A DNA stretch of 32,687 nt from an uncultured Eubacteriales bacterium (GCA_948938605.1 CARAIG010000051.1:1-32687), one strand, 5' to 3'. Shown: positions 1 through 7,657, counted from the stretch's first letter. The notes: a model not told the origin generated them from the sequence alone. Numbers and translations are program-made.

Positions 1-662
1 AATACTACGAGTGGGGCGAATACGCAGAGGTTGGCGAGCGTTCAGACTTAACCGACATAATGAAAGATATTGAAAATGATTTGAGTTTTTATGAACTTTC
101 AAAAAAGCACGGCAACCGCTTTATTAGGGTTATGAATTGGGCAAAAGAATTTAGACAGTCGCATTTGGAAAACAAATATAAAAGAGTTTTCCGCGATATG
201 AAAGTTTACTATATATACGGCTCGGCGGGTTGCGGCAAAACAAGTTATGTCTTTAAGAAACACGGCTATGACGAGGTTTACCGAACGACAAATTATGAGT
301 TCGGCTGGGTGGACGATTACAACGGGGAAAGAGTTTTATTCTTGGACGAGTTCCGCAGTTCTTTCAAAATCTCGGAAATATTGGACTACTTGGACGGGCA
401 ACCTATACGAATACGAGGGCGACACTATAACCGCGTTGCTTGCTATGATACGGTTTATATCGTTTCAAATATACCGCTTATGGAGCAATACAAGAATATA
501 CAAAACGACGAGCCAAAAACTTGGGCGGCGTTTTTACGGCGAATAACGGCGGTATATAACTTTGACATAAGCAAAGAAACGCCCGTAAACAAACATACGG
601 GCGAATTAAAAAAGCCGCTTTCGCTCGTACCTATTGACGACGACAGCGACTTGCCGTTTTAA
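1..662 (+). CDS. CRESS-type rolling-circle replication protein, C-terminal part with SF3 helicase (cut by left edge)
   Basis: The frame is open from the left edge, so the N-terminal HUH nickase domain lies outside. The first visible residues (YEWGE then GERSDL) match the end of a circovirus/plasmid-like Rep endonuclease domain. Numbering from the ATG at 60, the superfamily 3 helicase follows: Walker A GSAGCGKT (54-61), Walker B VLFLDEF (92-98), a motif-C-like IVSNIPL (134-140) and FLRRI near residue 160. Reps of this type nick and unwind small circular replicons and are known from plasmids and from copies integrated in Firmicutes chromosomes. The gene ends just before a terminator and a tRNA gene, a position typical of an integrated element. 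The visible part is intact, with no frameshift. I am confident about the helicase family; integration rather than a chromosomal home is inferred. Confidence 0.85.
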   Translation, partial: YYEWGEYAEVGERSDLTDIMKDIENDLSFYELSKKHGNRFIRVMNWAKEFRQSHLENKYKRVFRDMKVYYIYGSAGCGKTSYVFKKHGYDEVYRTTNYEFGWVDDYNGERVLFLDEFRSSFKISEILDYLDGQPIRIRGRHYNRVACYDTVYIVSNIPLMEQYKNIQNDEPKTWAAFLRRITAVYNFDISKETPVNKHTGELKKPLSLVPIDDDSDLPF

Positions 663-701
663 CGGCTTATAGGGTGGGTTTCCTCTTGGGTGGGGGCATA
701 G

Positions 702-733
702 AAAAAACACAAGGCATATACCTTGTGTTTTTT
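702..733. terminator. Perfect 13-bp hairpin with A/T tracts, bidirectional terminator
   Basis: AAAAAACACAAGG (702-714) pairs perfectly with 721-733 around a 6-nt loop. The stem ends in T runs on either strand, so it can stop rep transcription rightward and tRNA-Glu transcription leftward. Confidence 0.85.
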
Positions 734-813
734 CCTTATTGGTATGCGATAAAGTCCACTAAACCGTTTACGAAAATATATTCCGTTTTAGGTGTATCGG
801 ACTTTTCCAACAT

Positions 814-888
814 TGGTGACTCTAAGGGGATTCGAACCCCTGTTATCGGCGTGAGAGGCCAACGTACTAACCACTATACGATAGAGCC
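814..888 (-). tRNA. tRNA-Glu (anticodon CTC), CCA encoded
   Basis: On the minus strand the sequence folds as a full cloverleaf. The acceptor stem GGCTCTA pairs with TAGAGTC (one G-U), the D arm contains TAGTGGTTAGTA, and the anticodon stem TTGGC/GCCGA encloses the loop CTCTCAC with anticodon CTC. The T arm is AGGGG-TTCGAAT-CCCCT, followed by discriminator A and an encoded CCA at 814-816. The 3' end faces the rep gene and its terminator. It is the last member of a row of three tRNA-Glu-like sequences behind one promoter. Confidence 0.93.
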
Positions 889-963
889 ATATTTAGTTTT
901 ATATGAATTTTGCAATAATCCATTAATTATGATTACACAATTTAATTTTGTTTAATATTAGTC

Positions 964-1045
964 AAGAATTCGAACCCCTGTTATACAAGGCAGAGCCTTG
1001 TGAAGACGCCGTATCGAGTCCAACGTACTAACCGCTGTGTTTTCA
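964..1045 (-). pseudogene. tRNA-Glu-like relic 1
   Basis: The minus strand keeps the D-arm part GCGGTTAGTACGTTGG and the T-arm part ATAACAGGGGTTCGAAT, both nearly identical to the intact tRNA-Glu at 814-888. The middle is replaced by a longer insert with its own 7-bp hairpin (ACAAGGC/GCCTTGT), and no acceptor stem can form. A decayed or disrupted tRNA-Glu copy fits best; an attachment-site remnant is also possible. Confidence 0.5.
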
Positions 1046-1065
1046 AAAACAGTATTTTGTTTATC

Positions 1066-1143
1066 TATCGACTTGAATCCCTAGACAAATCTTTGTGGAT
1101 ATGGTGTATTGGGTTCAGAGCACTAGCCGCTATACGATAAGCA
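1066..1143 (-). pseudogene. tRNA-Glu-like relic 2
   Basis: The minus strand holds TATCGTATAGCGGCTAGTGC, almost the D arm and flank of the intact tRNA-Glu. Further on it has GGGATTCAAG, a degraded T arm. The anticodon stem cannot pair and the acceptor arms do not match, so it is unlikely to be a working tRNA. It is the first tRNA-like unit after the promoter at 1179-1207. Confidence 0.45.
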
Positions 1144-1178
1144 TTGCATTCGGCTTTTAATTATTGAACCGAATTTTT

Positions 1179-1207
1179 ATTATACAAAACAAATTTTGTA
1201 AATACAA
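1179..1207 (-). promoter_or_regulatory. Promoter of the tRNA-Glu row
   Basis: On the minus strand TTGTAT (1202-1207), a 17-bp spacer and TATAAT (1179-1184) precede the two relics and the tRNA. A short hairpin (ATTCGG/CCGAAT) lies in the leader. Confidence 0.55.
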
Positions 1208-1214
1208 GTATCGC

Positions 1215-1256
1215 GGGCAACATAAAACGCTATACTGTGCGTCGAGTCTGTTGCCC
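1215..1256 (-). other. Stem-loop between ddl and the tRNA promoter
   Basis: GGGCAACA (1215-1222) pairs with TGTTGCCC (1249-1256). Inside, ACGC/GCGT forms a second stem. It lies about 60 bp beyond the ddl stop. There is no clear U tract, so it is either a weak terminator or a 3'-end stabiliser for ddl mRNA. Confidence 0.45.
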
Positions 1257-1316
1257 TATTACTTTATCACAAGTTAAATAAATTGACAAGTATTTTGCAA
1301 TATCTTGTAGGCAAAC

Positions 1317-2408
1317 TCACTTTTTAGCGTGTTTGCCGCGCCCTGCGTCAAGCACAGACGAAGCAAACGACGTAACAAGTCCGCAACGTTTTTTAAAGTC
1401 GCTTTCCGCTTGCGCTTCAAGCGCGTTGCCGTACTCGGTAATGCCGTAAACGTCGCTAAACAAACCGTAGGCAAGGGAACCGGGTATACTGTTTATTTCG
1501 TTTACGTACAACTTGTTTGCCGATTTATCGTATAAATAATCCACGCGGATAACTCCGCTAAAACATATTTGTTGATAAATTTGCGCCGTTAACGATTTAA
1601 CTTGGTTTACAACATCGTTGGAAACGTTTACGACAGGAACGTCCGCACTGCCGTTTACGTATTTATCCGCAAAGGTAAGTATGTCGTTTGCCGTTGTCGG
1701 AATGTCCACTCGGCTTATTTGCACACTGCCTTGCGTACGCATTGCGGCACAGTTAAGCTCACAAAAATCCGTCAACGCTTTTTCCACCAATACCCTGTCA
1801 TCGTACTTTAAAGCGACGTCAAGGTTGTGTTTAAGTTCGTCAAACGTTTTGCATACCGCAACACCTATACTGGAACCGAGCGTATTGGGTTTGACTATTA
1901 ACGGATAGGTGTAATTTGCTGTCAGTTCGTTTAATCGGTCGATATTGTTTGCGTTTACTTCAAACCCGTCCACAACAGGTAAATCCAAACCGCGCATTAC
2001 AATTTTTGATAGGATTTTGTCCATTGCCACACTGCTTGAAGTTATATCCGAACCCACAACAGGCACGTTTAACAATCCGCAAATGGCGGCAACCGTTCCG
2101 TCTTCGCCATTAGCGCCGTGACAGCAATTAACGACTGCGTCGATAGGTATGCGTTTGCATATACGGCTATGTTTGAGTACGCCTATTGCCCGTTCGCCGA
2201 ACAAAAACACGACTTTTTGTTTAAGCCGACCGCTAATGTGCATTGCGGGAGTATAATTGTTTGGTGCCAAATACGCTACATTGTTTTTGTCTAAGTAGAC
2301 GCAATATACGTTGAAGTCGGCAAAATACCCCTTGGCAAGACAAGCGGTAATAATGGAAATGTCGTGTTCACAACTTTTTGCTCCGTATATAATGGTTAAG
2401 TTTTTCAT
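1317..2408 (-). CDS. ddl: D-alanine--D-alanine ligase
   Basis: This ATP-grasp enzyme joins two D-alanines for the peptidoglycan stem, the substrate used by MurF, encoded upstream on the same strand. Visible motifs in the 363-aa protein are the N-terminal KSCEHDISI (11-19, the usual GGxSxEHxVS region), CHGANGEDG (96-104), the ATP-binding KPNTLGSSIGV (173-183) and a C-terminal NEINSIPGSLAY loop that binds Mg-ATP and the second D-Ala. Length is normal. The ATG at 2408 follows GGAGCCATT. The gene is separated from murF by about 700 bp of repeats. Directly upstream is a near-exact tandem copy of its ribosome binding site and first 15 codons. Use of another second substrate (D-Lac, D-Ser) cannot be excluded by eye. 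Confidence 0.9.
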   Translation of the reverse strand: MKNLTIIYGAKSCEHDISIITACLAKGYFADFNVYCVYLDKNNVAYLAPNNYTPAMHISGRLKQKVVFLFGERAIGVLKHSRICKRIPIDAVVNCCHGANGEDGTVAAICGLLNVPVVGSDITSSSVAMDKILSKIVMRGLDLPVVDGFEVNANNIDRLNELTANYTYPLIVKPNTLGSSIGVAVCKTFDELKHNLDVALKYDDRVLVEKALTDFCELNCAAMRTQGSVQISRVDIPTTANDILTFADKYVNGSADVPVVNVSNDVVNQVKSLTAQIYQQICFSGVIRVDYLYDKSANKLYVNEINSIPGSLAYGLFSDVYGITEYGNALEAQAESDFKKRCGLVTSFASSVLDAGRGKHAKK

Positions 2409-2505
2409 AATGGCTCCTGTAATTTAGTGGTTAAACACGAAAGGCGTGTTCGCAACTTTTTGCTCCGTATATGATGGTTAAGTTTTTCATAATGACTCCT
2501 GTAAT
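2363..2505. repeat. 61-bp tandem duplication of the ddl start region
   Basis: Copies at 2363-2423 and 2445-2505, offset by 82 bp, differ at only about three positions. Each contains the ribosome binding site, the ATG and the first 15 codons of ddl. The distal copy leads into a short reading frame. Confidence 0.9.
2431..2490 (-). CDS. 19-aa upstream ORF duplicating the ddl N-terminus
   Basis: An ATG at 2490 with the same GGAGTCATT ribosome binding site encodes MKNLTIIYGAKSCEH, identical to the first 15 residues of Ddl, then AFRV and a TAA at 2431. It ends 22 nt before the real ddl start. It is probably translated because its ribosome binding site equals that of ddl. It could be a neutral duplication, a leader that couples translation, or a ribosome decoy. 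No independent function is claimed. Confidence 0.6.
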   Translation of the reverse strand: MKNLTIIYGAKSCEHAFRV

Positions 2506-2542
2506 GATATATTAATGCGGAATTGCGGTTAGTTTTAATAAA

Positions 2543-2580
2543 CTGGATTGCTTCGTCGCTACCGCTCCTCGCAAAAACGG
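2543..2580. repeat. Short dispersed repeat (GGATTGCTTCG type)
   Basis: The unit begins CTGGATTGCTTCG and ends in CTCGCAAAAACGG. A second copy lies at 2879-2911. Units like this translate to the recurrent spurious peptide RSEAIQ and are common intergenic repeats. Confidence 0.6.
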
Positions 2581-2612
2581 GAAAGGGTGTTTAATGCTTA
2601 ATACGTAATTAT

Positions 2613-2830
2613 GGCGACATTAATCAACTACGTGTTACAAATTAAAAGGTCGCTGCTTTTTTGTCCTTAGCCGAGCAACGCAGTTGCGAACGCCAATGTT
2701 TATGGAGCAAAGCGACAATAAACATTATGTTGAGCAAGCAACGTAGTTGCGAGTCGAAACATCTGGGAATACAGTATATACGATTATCCCGTTGGTTCTT
2801 AGATCCTTCGGCTCCGCTCAGGATGACATA
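2613..2830. repeat. Dispersed repeat cassette, copy 1
   Basis: Three modules: a 32-bp unit (2613-2644), a 33-bp unit beginning TGTCCTTAGCCGAGC (2662-2694) and a 104-bp unit (2727-2830) ending CTCAGGATGACATA. All three recur at 19381-19650, but there the outer two are inverted and the middle one is not. Open frames here look non-coding. Confidence 0.8.
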
Positions 2831-2878
2831 TATTTTTAATGCTCAATGCACAATGCGTAATTAAGGTTGAGTTTAATT

Positions 2879-2911
2879 CTGGATTGCTTCGCTTCGCTCG
2901 CAAAGACGGAA
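2879..2911. repeat. Short dispersed repeat (GGATTGCTTCG type), second copy
   Basis: CTGGATTGCTTCGCTTCGCT then CGCAAAGACGG, related to 2543-2580. A small hairpin (GGGCA/TGCCC) follows at about 2930-2952. Confidence 0.55.
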
Positions 2912-2988
2912 AAGGTCACAATGTGCGGTGGGCAAGAGTCTGCCCGCCATACGATGATGTTTAACACGGCAGGCGTTTTTTACCCCGT

Positions 2989-3114
2989 CCTTAGCCCGTA
3001 GATGAGCGTAGATGCTAGGCGGGCGCGGATTTGCCGACGGGAGTGTATAAAGACATACACGACCTAGGCAAAACGTAAGCACAACAATGCAGATGCGCCT
3101 TTATACGGGCTTAG
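2989..3114 (-). repeat. Stop-codon-anchored palindromic element, copy A
   Basis: About 125 bp with inverted ends: CTTAGCCCGTA at 2990-3000 against TACGGGCTTAG at 3104-3114. Its right end contains the murF stop codon (TAA, 3111-3113). Inside are the nested pairs TTTGCC/GGCAAA and a central hairpin GTGTAT/ATACAC (about 3043-3060). Two relatives lie at 12532-12691 and 24217-24344, in the same position relative to parE and the ybjN-like gene. Confidence 0.8.
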
Positions 3115-4565
3115 AAGTCGGGCAAGTCGTTTTGGAAAAGCAGTATCGAATTGTCGCCGTTCAAATACGGTTGAGCAAGTTCAACCGCTTGCTTTAAGTT
3201 TTTGGCGAATATTACCTTACTGCCGCTGTCGTTCAGTCCTTGCGCAAGGTACTTTTTGTTGCTGCCCAACACTATTGCAACATTGCACGACTGTCCTAAA
3301 ATTTGCCCGCACTGCACGTTGTATTCCTTGCGTTTATTTCCGCATTCCACAAGTCCTTGCGTAATGACGGTTTTAAACTGCGTAAAATTATCCAATGTTT
3401 GCGATATGCTTTTTACTCCCGCAAGGCTGGCGTTATAGCCGTCGTCTATGATGTAACAGTTTGCGGCTTTACTTATTTGCATTCGGTGCGGGGTTTGTTT
3501 AACGTTGGCTGTTAACGCCAATGTTTTAGTAAAGTTTTGCTTTAAAATAAGGCACATTGTCAAGCACATAGCAAACGTATCGGCAGTATGCGCAGTTATT
3601 TGGGGCAATGCAATTTGTTTTTCCGTTTTGCCGTATTTGACGTTAATACGCGAACCGTTGACGTCAATGCCGTCCAAACTTACTTGGGCAAGTTCGTTAG
3701 ACAAAACCTTTTTGCAACTTCCTACGTCTTTAAAAGTCACTGCCGTTTCGTCGCGGAAATTCAGTACGCATACGCCGTTTTCGGGGAGACCTTTAACAAG
3801 TTCGCTTTTAGCGGAAATAACGTTATCGAAAGTTTTGAATGTGGACAAGTGCTGCGGACAAACGCCCGTAACTATGCCATAGGACGGACTAAATAACTTA
3901 CAAAGTTCAGCAATATCCCCTTTACGCCTTGCGCCAAACTCCAACACAAGGTATTTTACGTAATACAAGTCGGTTTTGTTAATAAAACTTGCAATGCCTA
4001 GCGGAGTGTTACAACTGCCCATTGGGGAAATACTGTCGTCCAAAAGCGCAGTCAACATATCCTTGACGGTTGTTTTGCCGTAACTGCCCGTAACGGCTAC
4101 AACGGTAACATTGCTTTGTTTAATTTTTTTAACGGCTTTTTTTATGTAGTAGTTAGCAATTATTTTGTCTATCGGCAAACATATTACTAACGGCACCAGC
4201 GATATTATCGGCAACGCCGCAACGCAAAACGTTACAATGTTAAAGTAACACAAAACAAAACTCAATGCCAGTTGGACAACGGCAAAACGCAATATCCGTT
4301 TGGTAAATTTAAGGGGACTTTTGTGCGGGATAACCGCAAAAACAACGGCGGGAACGGCGTACAAAATACAGGTTATCCATTCGGGAAAATTGCAAAAATA
4401 CACCGCCAAAACCGCCCCTTGAATTGCCAATAAAACGGCGAAATACGGCGTAAGCAGCAATTTGAAATACCCCCGTTGCGGACGGTAATTCGATCCTTGA
4501 AGCCGTCTAAAACACTCGTACGACAGCACAAAATATAGAAGCGTGTTTATAGATGCTACAACCAT
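3111..4565 (-). CDS. murF: Membrane-anchored MurF-type Mur ligase
   Basis: UDP-MurNAc-tripeptide--D-Ala-D-Ala ligase family, 484 aa. The first 140 residues are hydrophobic, with about four membrane segments (roughly 5-17, 35-58, 64-80, 92-132). They stand in place of the usual MurF N-terminal UDP-binding domain. The central Mur ligase domain has the P-loop VTGSYGKTTVKDM (158-170) and the MurF-typical EFGARRKGDIAEL. The C-terminal domain includes DDGYNAS. The start ATG overlaps the TAA of the upstream hydrolase (TAATG) behind GGAGGAG, so the two are translationally coupled. The stop codon lies inside repeat element A. With Ddl, this gives the two last steps of the UDP-MurNAc-pentapeptide. Assignment to the Mur family is firm; MurF against another Mur-like amide ligase is likely but not proven. 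Confidence 0.85.
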   Translation of the reverse strand: MVVASINTLLYFVLSYECFRRLQGSNYRPQRGYFKLLLTPYFAVLLAIQGAVLAVYFCNFPEWITCILYAVPAVVFAVIPHKSPLKFTKRILRFAVVQLALSFVLCYFNIVTFCVAALPIISLVPLVICLPIDKIIANYYIKKAVKKIKQSNVTVVAVTGSYGKTTVKDMLTALLDDSISPMGSCNTPLGIASFINKTDLYYVKYLVLEFGARRKGDIAELCKLFSPSYGIVTGVCPQHLSTFKTFDNVISAKSELVKGLPENGVCVLNFRDETAVTFKDVGSCKKVLSNELAQVSLDGIDVNGSRINVKYGKTEKQIALPQITAHTADTFAMCLTMCLILKQNFTKTLALTANVKQTPHRMQISKAANCYIIDDGYNASLAGVKSISQTLDNFTQFKTVITQGLVECGNKRKEYNVQCGQILGQSCNVAIVLGSNKKYLAQGLNDSGSKVIFAKNLKQAVELAQPYLNGDNSILLFQNDLPDF

Positions 4566-5254
4566 TACTCCTCCGCAAATAACCGTATAATTTTAGCGTA
4601 AACTTCGGGCATATAAAACAAAGCGAAGTGGTCGCCGTCAATGCCTGTAAAGTCACTGTTTTTAACAAGTTTATGCAAACGCTTTGCGTCCCTATAAGGC
4701 ACTGCCGCATCTTGCTTAGCGGCAATAATTAACGTCTTACAGCGTATTTTGCGGGCGTAAGCGGATAAATCCTGATTTACAACTTTAACAAACGTACTTT
4801 TTAACGCATCGGGAGTTGCATTGTAATCGTCGCTTCCGCCTTGCAATTTTTTACGTTTACACAGCCGTTTGCGCAGTTTGTAAAGGCGGACTTTTGCCCA
4901 ACGTTTAAAAGAAAACCGACGTAATCCCGCAGGTGCGAACAACAGCATCCTGTCCACCAATTCGGGGTATTTTACCGCCATAACAAGGGCTACGCGACAA
5001 CCGAAACTGTGCGCTACGATTACCGCTTTTTGTTGGTTGCAACCACGCAAAAATTCCGCCGTTTTGTCGGCGTAAACGGATACGGTAAAGCCTTGTTCGG
5101 GCGGAGGCGGACTGTTTCCGAAACCGTAGAAATCGACCGTAATATTTAAATAATTAGGCAAGTGCCGAACAACCGGTTCAAACGCTTGACCGCTTGCGCC
5201 CCACCCGTGCAAATACAGCACAGTTTTGCCGTTGCCGTAAGTTTTGCTGTACAT
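4565..5254 (-). CDS. Alpha/beta hydrolase, first gene of the cell-wall group
   Basis: A 229-aa alpha/beta-fold hydrolase. It shows an oxyanion-side HGWG (16-19), the nucleophile elbow AHSFG (81-85, Ser83), a likely catalytic Asp in KQDAAVP and His in DGDHFALF. There is no signal peptide, so it is probably cytoplasmic. Its stop overlaps the murF start, so the pair is one transcript with murF and perhaps ddl. The substrate is unknown; the link with murF hints at a cell-envelope role but is only context. The ATG at 5254 follows AAAAGGTTGACAT. Confidence 0.85.
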   Translation of the reverse strand: MYSKTYGNGKTVLYLHGWGASGQAFEPVVRHLPNYLNITVDFYGFGNSPPPPEQGFTVSVYADKTAEFLRGCNQQKAVIVAHSFGCRVALVMAVKYPELVDRMLLFAPAGLRRFSFKRWAKVRLYKLRKRLCKRKKLQGGSDDYNATPDALKSTFVKVVNQDLSAYARKIRCKTLIIAAKQDAAVPYRDAKRLHKLVKNSDFTGIDGDHFALFYMPEVYAKIIRLFAEE

Positions 5255-5448
5255 ATGTCAACCTTTTCAATTAACATTGTATGAGTTTTAATTGCCATAT
5301 GTGCCTGTTATATTTAATTGTACTAAATTATTTTATGTAACATAATTTGTTAGCCTTGCAATTAAACCTTTTTTTATACTTAATATTATAATTTTTATCT
5401 AAAAATAAACAACAAATTATTGATTTTATAAAATATTATATTAAACAG

Positions 5449-5477
5449 TTGAAAAAAGCGAAAATTTTGTTTATAAT
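5449..5477 (+). promoter_or_regulatory. Promoter of nadE
   Basis: TTGAAA (5449-5454), exactly 17 bp, TATAAT (5472-5477). The gene starts 30 bp after the -10 box. Confidence 0.8.
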
Positions 5478-5495
5478 TATTGATAACAAAATTTT
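5461..5495. promoter_or_regulatory. Dyad operator across the nadE -10 box
   Basis: AAAATTTTGTT (5461-5471) and AACAAAATTTT (5485-5495) are perfect 11-bp inverted arms around 13 bp that contain the TATAAT box. A protein bound here would block RNA polymerase. The HTH domain of the encoded NadE is the obvious candidate (inference). Confidence 0.7.
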
Positions 5496-5506
5496 ACGAG
5501 GCAAAT

Positions 5507-7657
5507 ATGCAAGACATTGTTAAAAGACTGAATGATGCAAAAAAGCAAAAAGGATATACTTTAAAGGAATTATCCCAAGCAAGCGGATTGACGCTTGGCA
5601 CAATCAACAAAATAATGTGCGGTCAACTGCAAAAAATAAAGCCCGACAAGTTAGACAAACTTGCCAAAGCATTAGACGTATCGGTGGAATATCTTACGGC
5701 GCAAACCGAAATTGCCTGCAAAACGGACAACGGCTCGGTCGATACGGGCATTGTAAAAATTGCGTGTATTTCACCGCAAGTAAAAGTCGCCGACTGTACT
5801 TTTAACGCCGACCAAATTATACGCGAACTAAAAAAAGCAAAAGACAACGGGGTTAAAATTGCGCTGTTTCCCGAACTTTCGGTAACGGGGTACACCTGCG
5901 GCGATTTGTTTTTTCAAAACGCTTTGCGCAAGTCCGCCGTCACCGAAACGCTGCGCATTGCCGAAAAATCTGCCGAATGGAACATAGTAGCCATTGTAGG
6001 TTTGCCGTTGACCGACGACACGGGCAAACTTTATAATGCCGCAGCGGTATTATTTAAGGGACAAATTTTAGGTATTGTTCCCAAAACCAATTTGCCCAAC
6101 TACAACGAATTTATCGAAAAACGTTTGTTTGCCGAATTTGACGGCAAAAGCCGTTACGTTACGGTATGCGGGCAGCAAATTCCCTTTGCCAGCGACATAA
6201 TTTTTGCAAACAGGCTTCACTCTGAAATTAAATTTGCGTTAGAAATTTGCGAAGACGTGTGGGTTACGTCATCCCCGTCCGAACGGCATACCGCAGCAGG
6301 CGCAAACGCAATATTTAACTTGTCGGCAAGCAATGAAACCGTAGTTAAAAGCGAATACCGCAAAAAGATGATCGAAGTTCAATCGGGAATGTGCGGAGTA
6401 ATTTACGCATACTGCTCGGCTTCGCCGTCCGAATCGACAAGTCAAACGGTATTTTCGGGGCATAACCTGATATGCGAAAACGGCGAAACGGTTGCCGAAT
6501 GCAAACCGTTTACTTCGTGCTACGCCGAGACGGAAGTTGACTTCAACTTTATTGCTAACGAACGTGCGCGGCTGGGACGCACGCAAGACGACAATCAACA
6601 TTTAACCGTTTACTTCGACTTGCCCGCAAGCGAAACAAGCCGAATTTACAGCCCCGCTCCGTTTGTGCCGACAAACAAAGCGGAACTAAACACCGTTTGC
6701 AGTAATGCTTTTAACATACTTGCTTACGGACTTAAAAAGCGGATAGAACACACGCATGCAAAAAAACTGGTTATAGGCGTATCGGGCGGAAGCGACAGCA
6801 CATTAGCTCTACTGATATGCGCAAAAGCGTTAAAACTGTTAAACCGCCCTGCTTGCGATATTATAGGCATAACAATGCCTTGCTTCGGCACAAGCGAACG
6901 CACTTTAAACAATTCGCTTAAACTAATCGAAGCAATCGGCGCAACGGCGCAAAAAATAGACATAACCAAATCGGTCACGCAACACTTGCAAGACATAAAT
7001 CACCCCATTGACGTACACGACACCGTATACGAAAACGCGCAAGCGCGCGAACGGACTCAAGTGTTAATGGACATTGCAAACGGAACAGACGGACTTGTAA
7101 TAGGTACGGGCGATATGAGCGAATTAGCGTTAGGTTGGTGCACATACAACGGCGACCATATGTCGATGTACGCAGTCAATTCGTCGGTGCCTAAAACCTT
7201 GGTTAAAGCGCTTATACGGTACGAAGCGGACAACAGCCCCAAAAAACTTAAAGACATATTGCTTGACGTATTGGATACGCCCGTAAGCCCCGAACTGCTG
7301 CCACCGACGGCAAACGACGAAATATCGCAAGTAACCGAAGACGTAATCGGTCCGTACGAACTGCACGACTACTTTTTGTTTATGCTGTTGCGCAAAGGCT
7401 TTGCACCTAGTAAAGTGTTTAAACTTGCACAATTGTCCTTTGCAGGCAAATACAATCCGCAAACAATATACAAATGGTTAACCAAATTTATATGGCGGTT
7501 TTTTAGTCAACAGTTTAAACGTTCGTGTTCGCCCGACGGCGTAAAACTAGGTTCGGTAGATATATCCAAAACCGGTATGGCAATGCCGTCCGACGCGTCC
7601 GCCGAAACCTGGATTGCCGACTTAAAACGGGTAGAACCGTCGGCTAATAACGGTTAA
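5507..7657 (+). CDS. nadE: Glutamine-dependent NAD+ synthetase with N-terminal HTH (XRE) domain
   Basis: Converts deamido-NAD to NAD using ATP and glutamine-derived ammonia. From the ATG at 5507 (after ACGAGGCAA; the frame also opens at a TTG at 5480 without a ribosome site) the protein has 716 aa, about 70 more than the usual form. Residues 4-62 are a Cro/CI-type HTH. Residues 80-370 form the nitrilase-like glutaminase with triad Glu123 (FPELS), Lys193 (VPKTNLP) and Cys248 (EICEDVW). Residues 390-700 form the synthetase with the PP-loop SGGSDS (426-431) and GTGDMSELALGWCTYNGDHM. All key residues are present. It is the first gene of a likely nadE-trmB-TIR transcript. The HTH fusion plus a dyad on its own promoter suggests that this enzyme represses itself, perhaps in response to NAD state (inference). 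Confidence 0.93.
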   Translation: MQDIVKRLNDAKKQKGYTLKELSQASGLTLGTINKIMCGQLQKIKPDKLDKLAKALDVSVEYLTAQTEIACKTDNGSVDTGIVKIACISPQVKVADCTFNADQIIRELKKAKDNGVKIALFPELSVTGYTCGDLFFQNALRKSAVTETLRIAEKSAEWNIVAIVGLPLTDDTGKLYNAAAVLFKGQILGIVPKTNLPNYNEFIEKRLFAEFDGKSRYVTVCGQQIPFASDIIFANRLHSEIKFALEICEDVWVTSSPSERHTAAGANAIFNLSASNETVVKSEYRKKMIEVQSGMCGVIYAYCSASPSESTSQTVFSGHNLICENGETVAECKPFTSCYAETEVDFNFIANERARLGRTQDDNQHLTVYFDLPASETSRIYSPAPFVPTNKAELNTVCSNAFNILAYGLKKRIEHTHAKKLVIGVSGGSDSTLALLICAKALKLLNRPACDIIGITMPCFGTSERTLNNSLKLIEAIGATAQKIDITKSVTQHLQDINHPIDVHDTVYENAQARERTQVLMDIANGTDGLVIGTGDMSELALGWCTYNGDHMSMYAVNSSVPKTLVKALIRYEADNSPKKLKDILLDVLDTPVSPELLPPTANDEISQVTEDVIGPYELHDYFLFMLLRKGFAPSKVFKLAQLSFAGKYNPQTIYKWLTKFIWRFFSQQFKRSCSPDGVKLGSVDISKTGMAMPSDASAETWIADLKRVEPSANNG

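Noticed and set aside
674..955. A 93-aa frame across the tRNA-Glu gene
   Set aside because: It is antisense to the tRNA and has no ribosome site.
2661..3082. Two short frames (67 and 69 aa) between ddl and murF
   Set aside because: They run through dispersed repeats and palindromic element A, and their peptides are of the recurrent spurious repeat-derived type.
5480..5506. Earlier TTG start for nadE
   Set aside because: It lies within the operator, close to the expected transcription start, without a ribosome site; the ATG at 5507 starts the HTH domain correctly.
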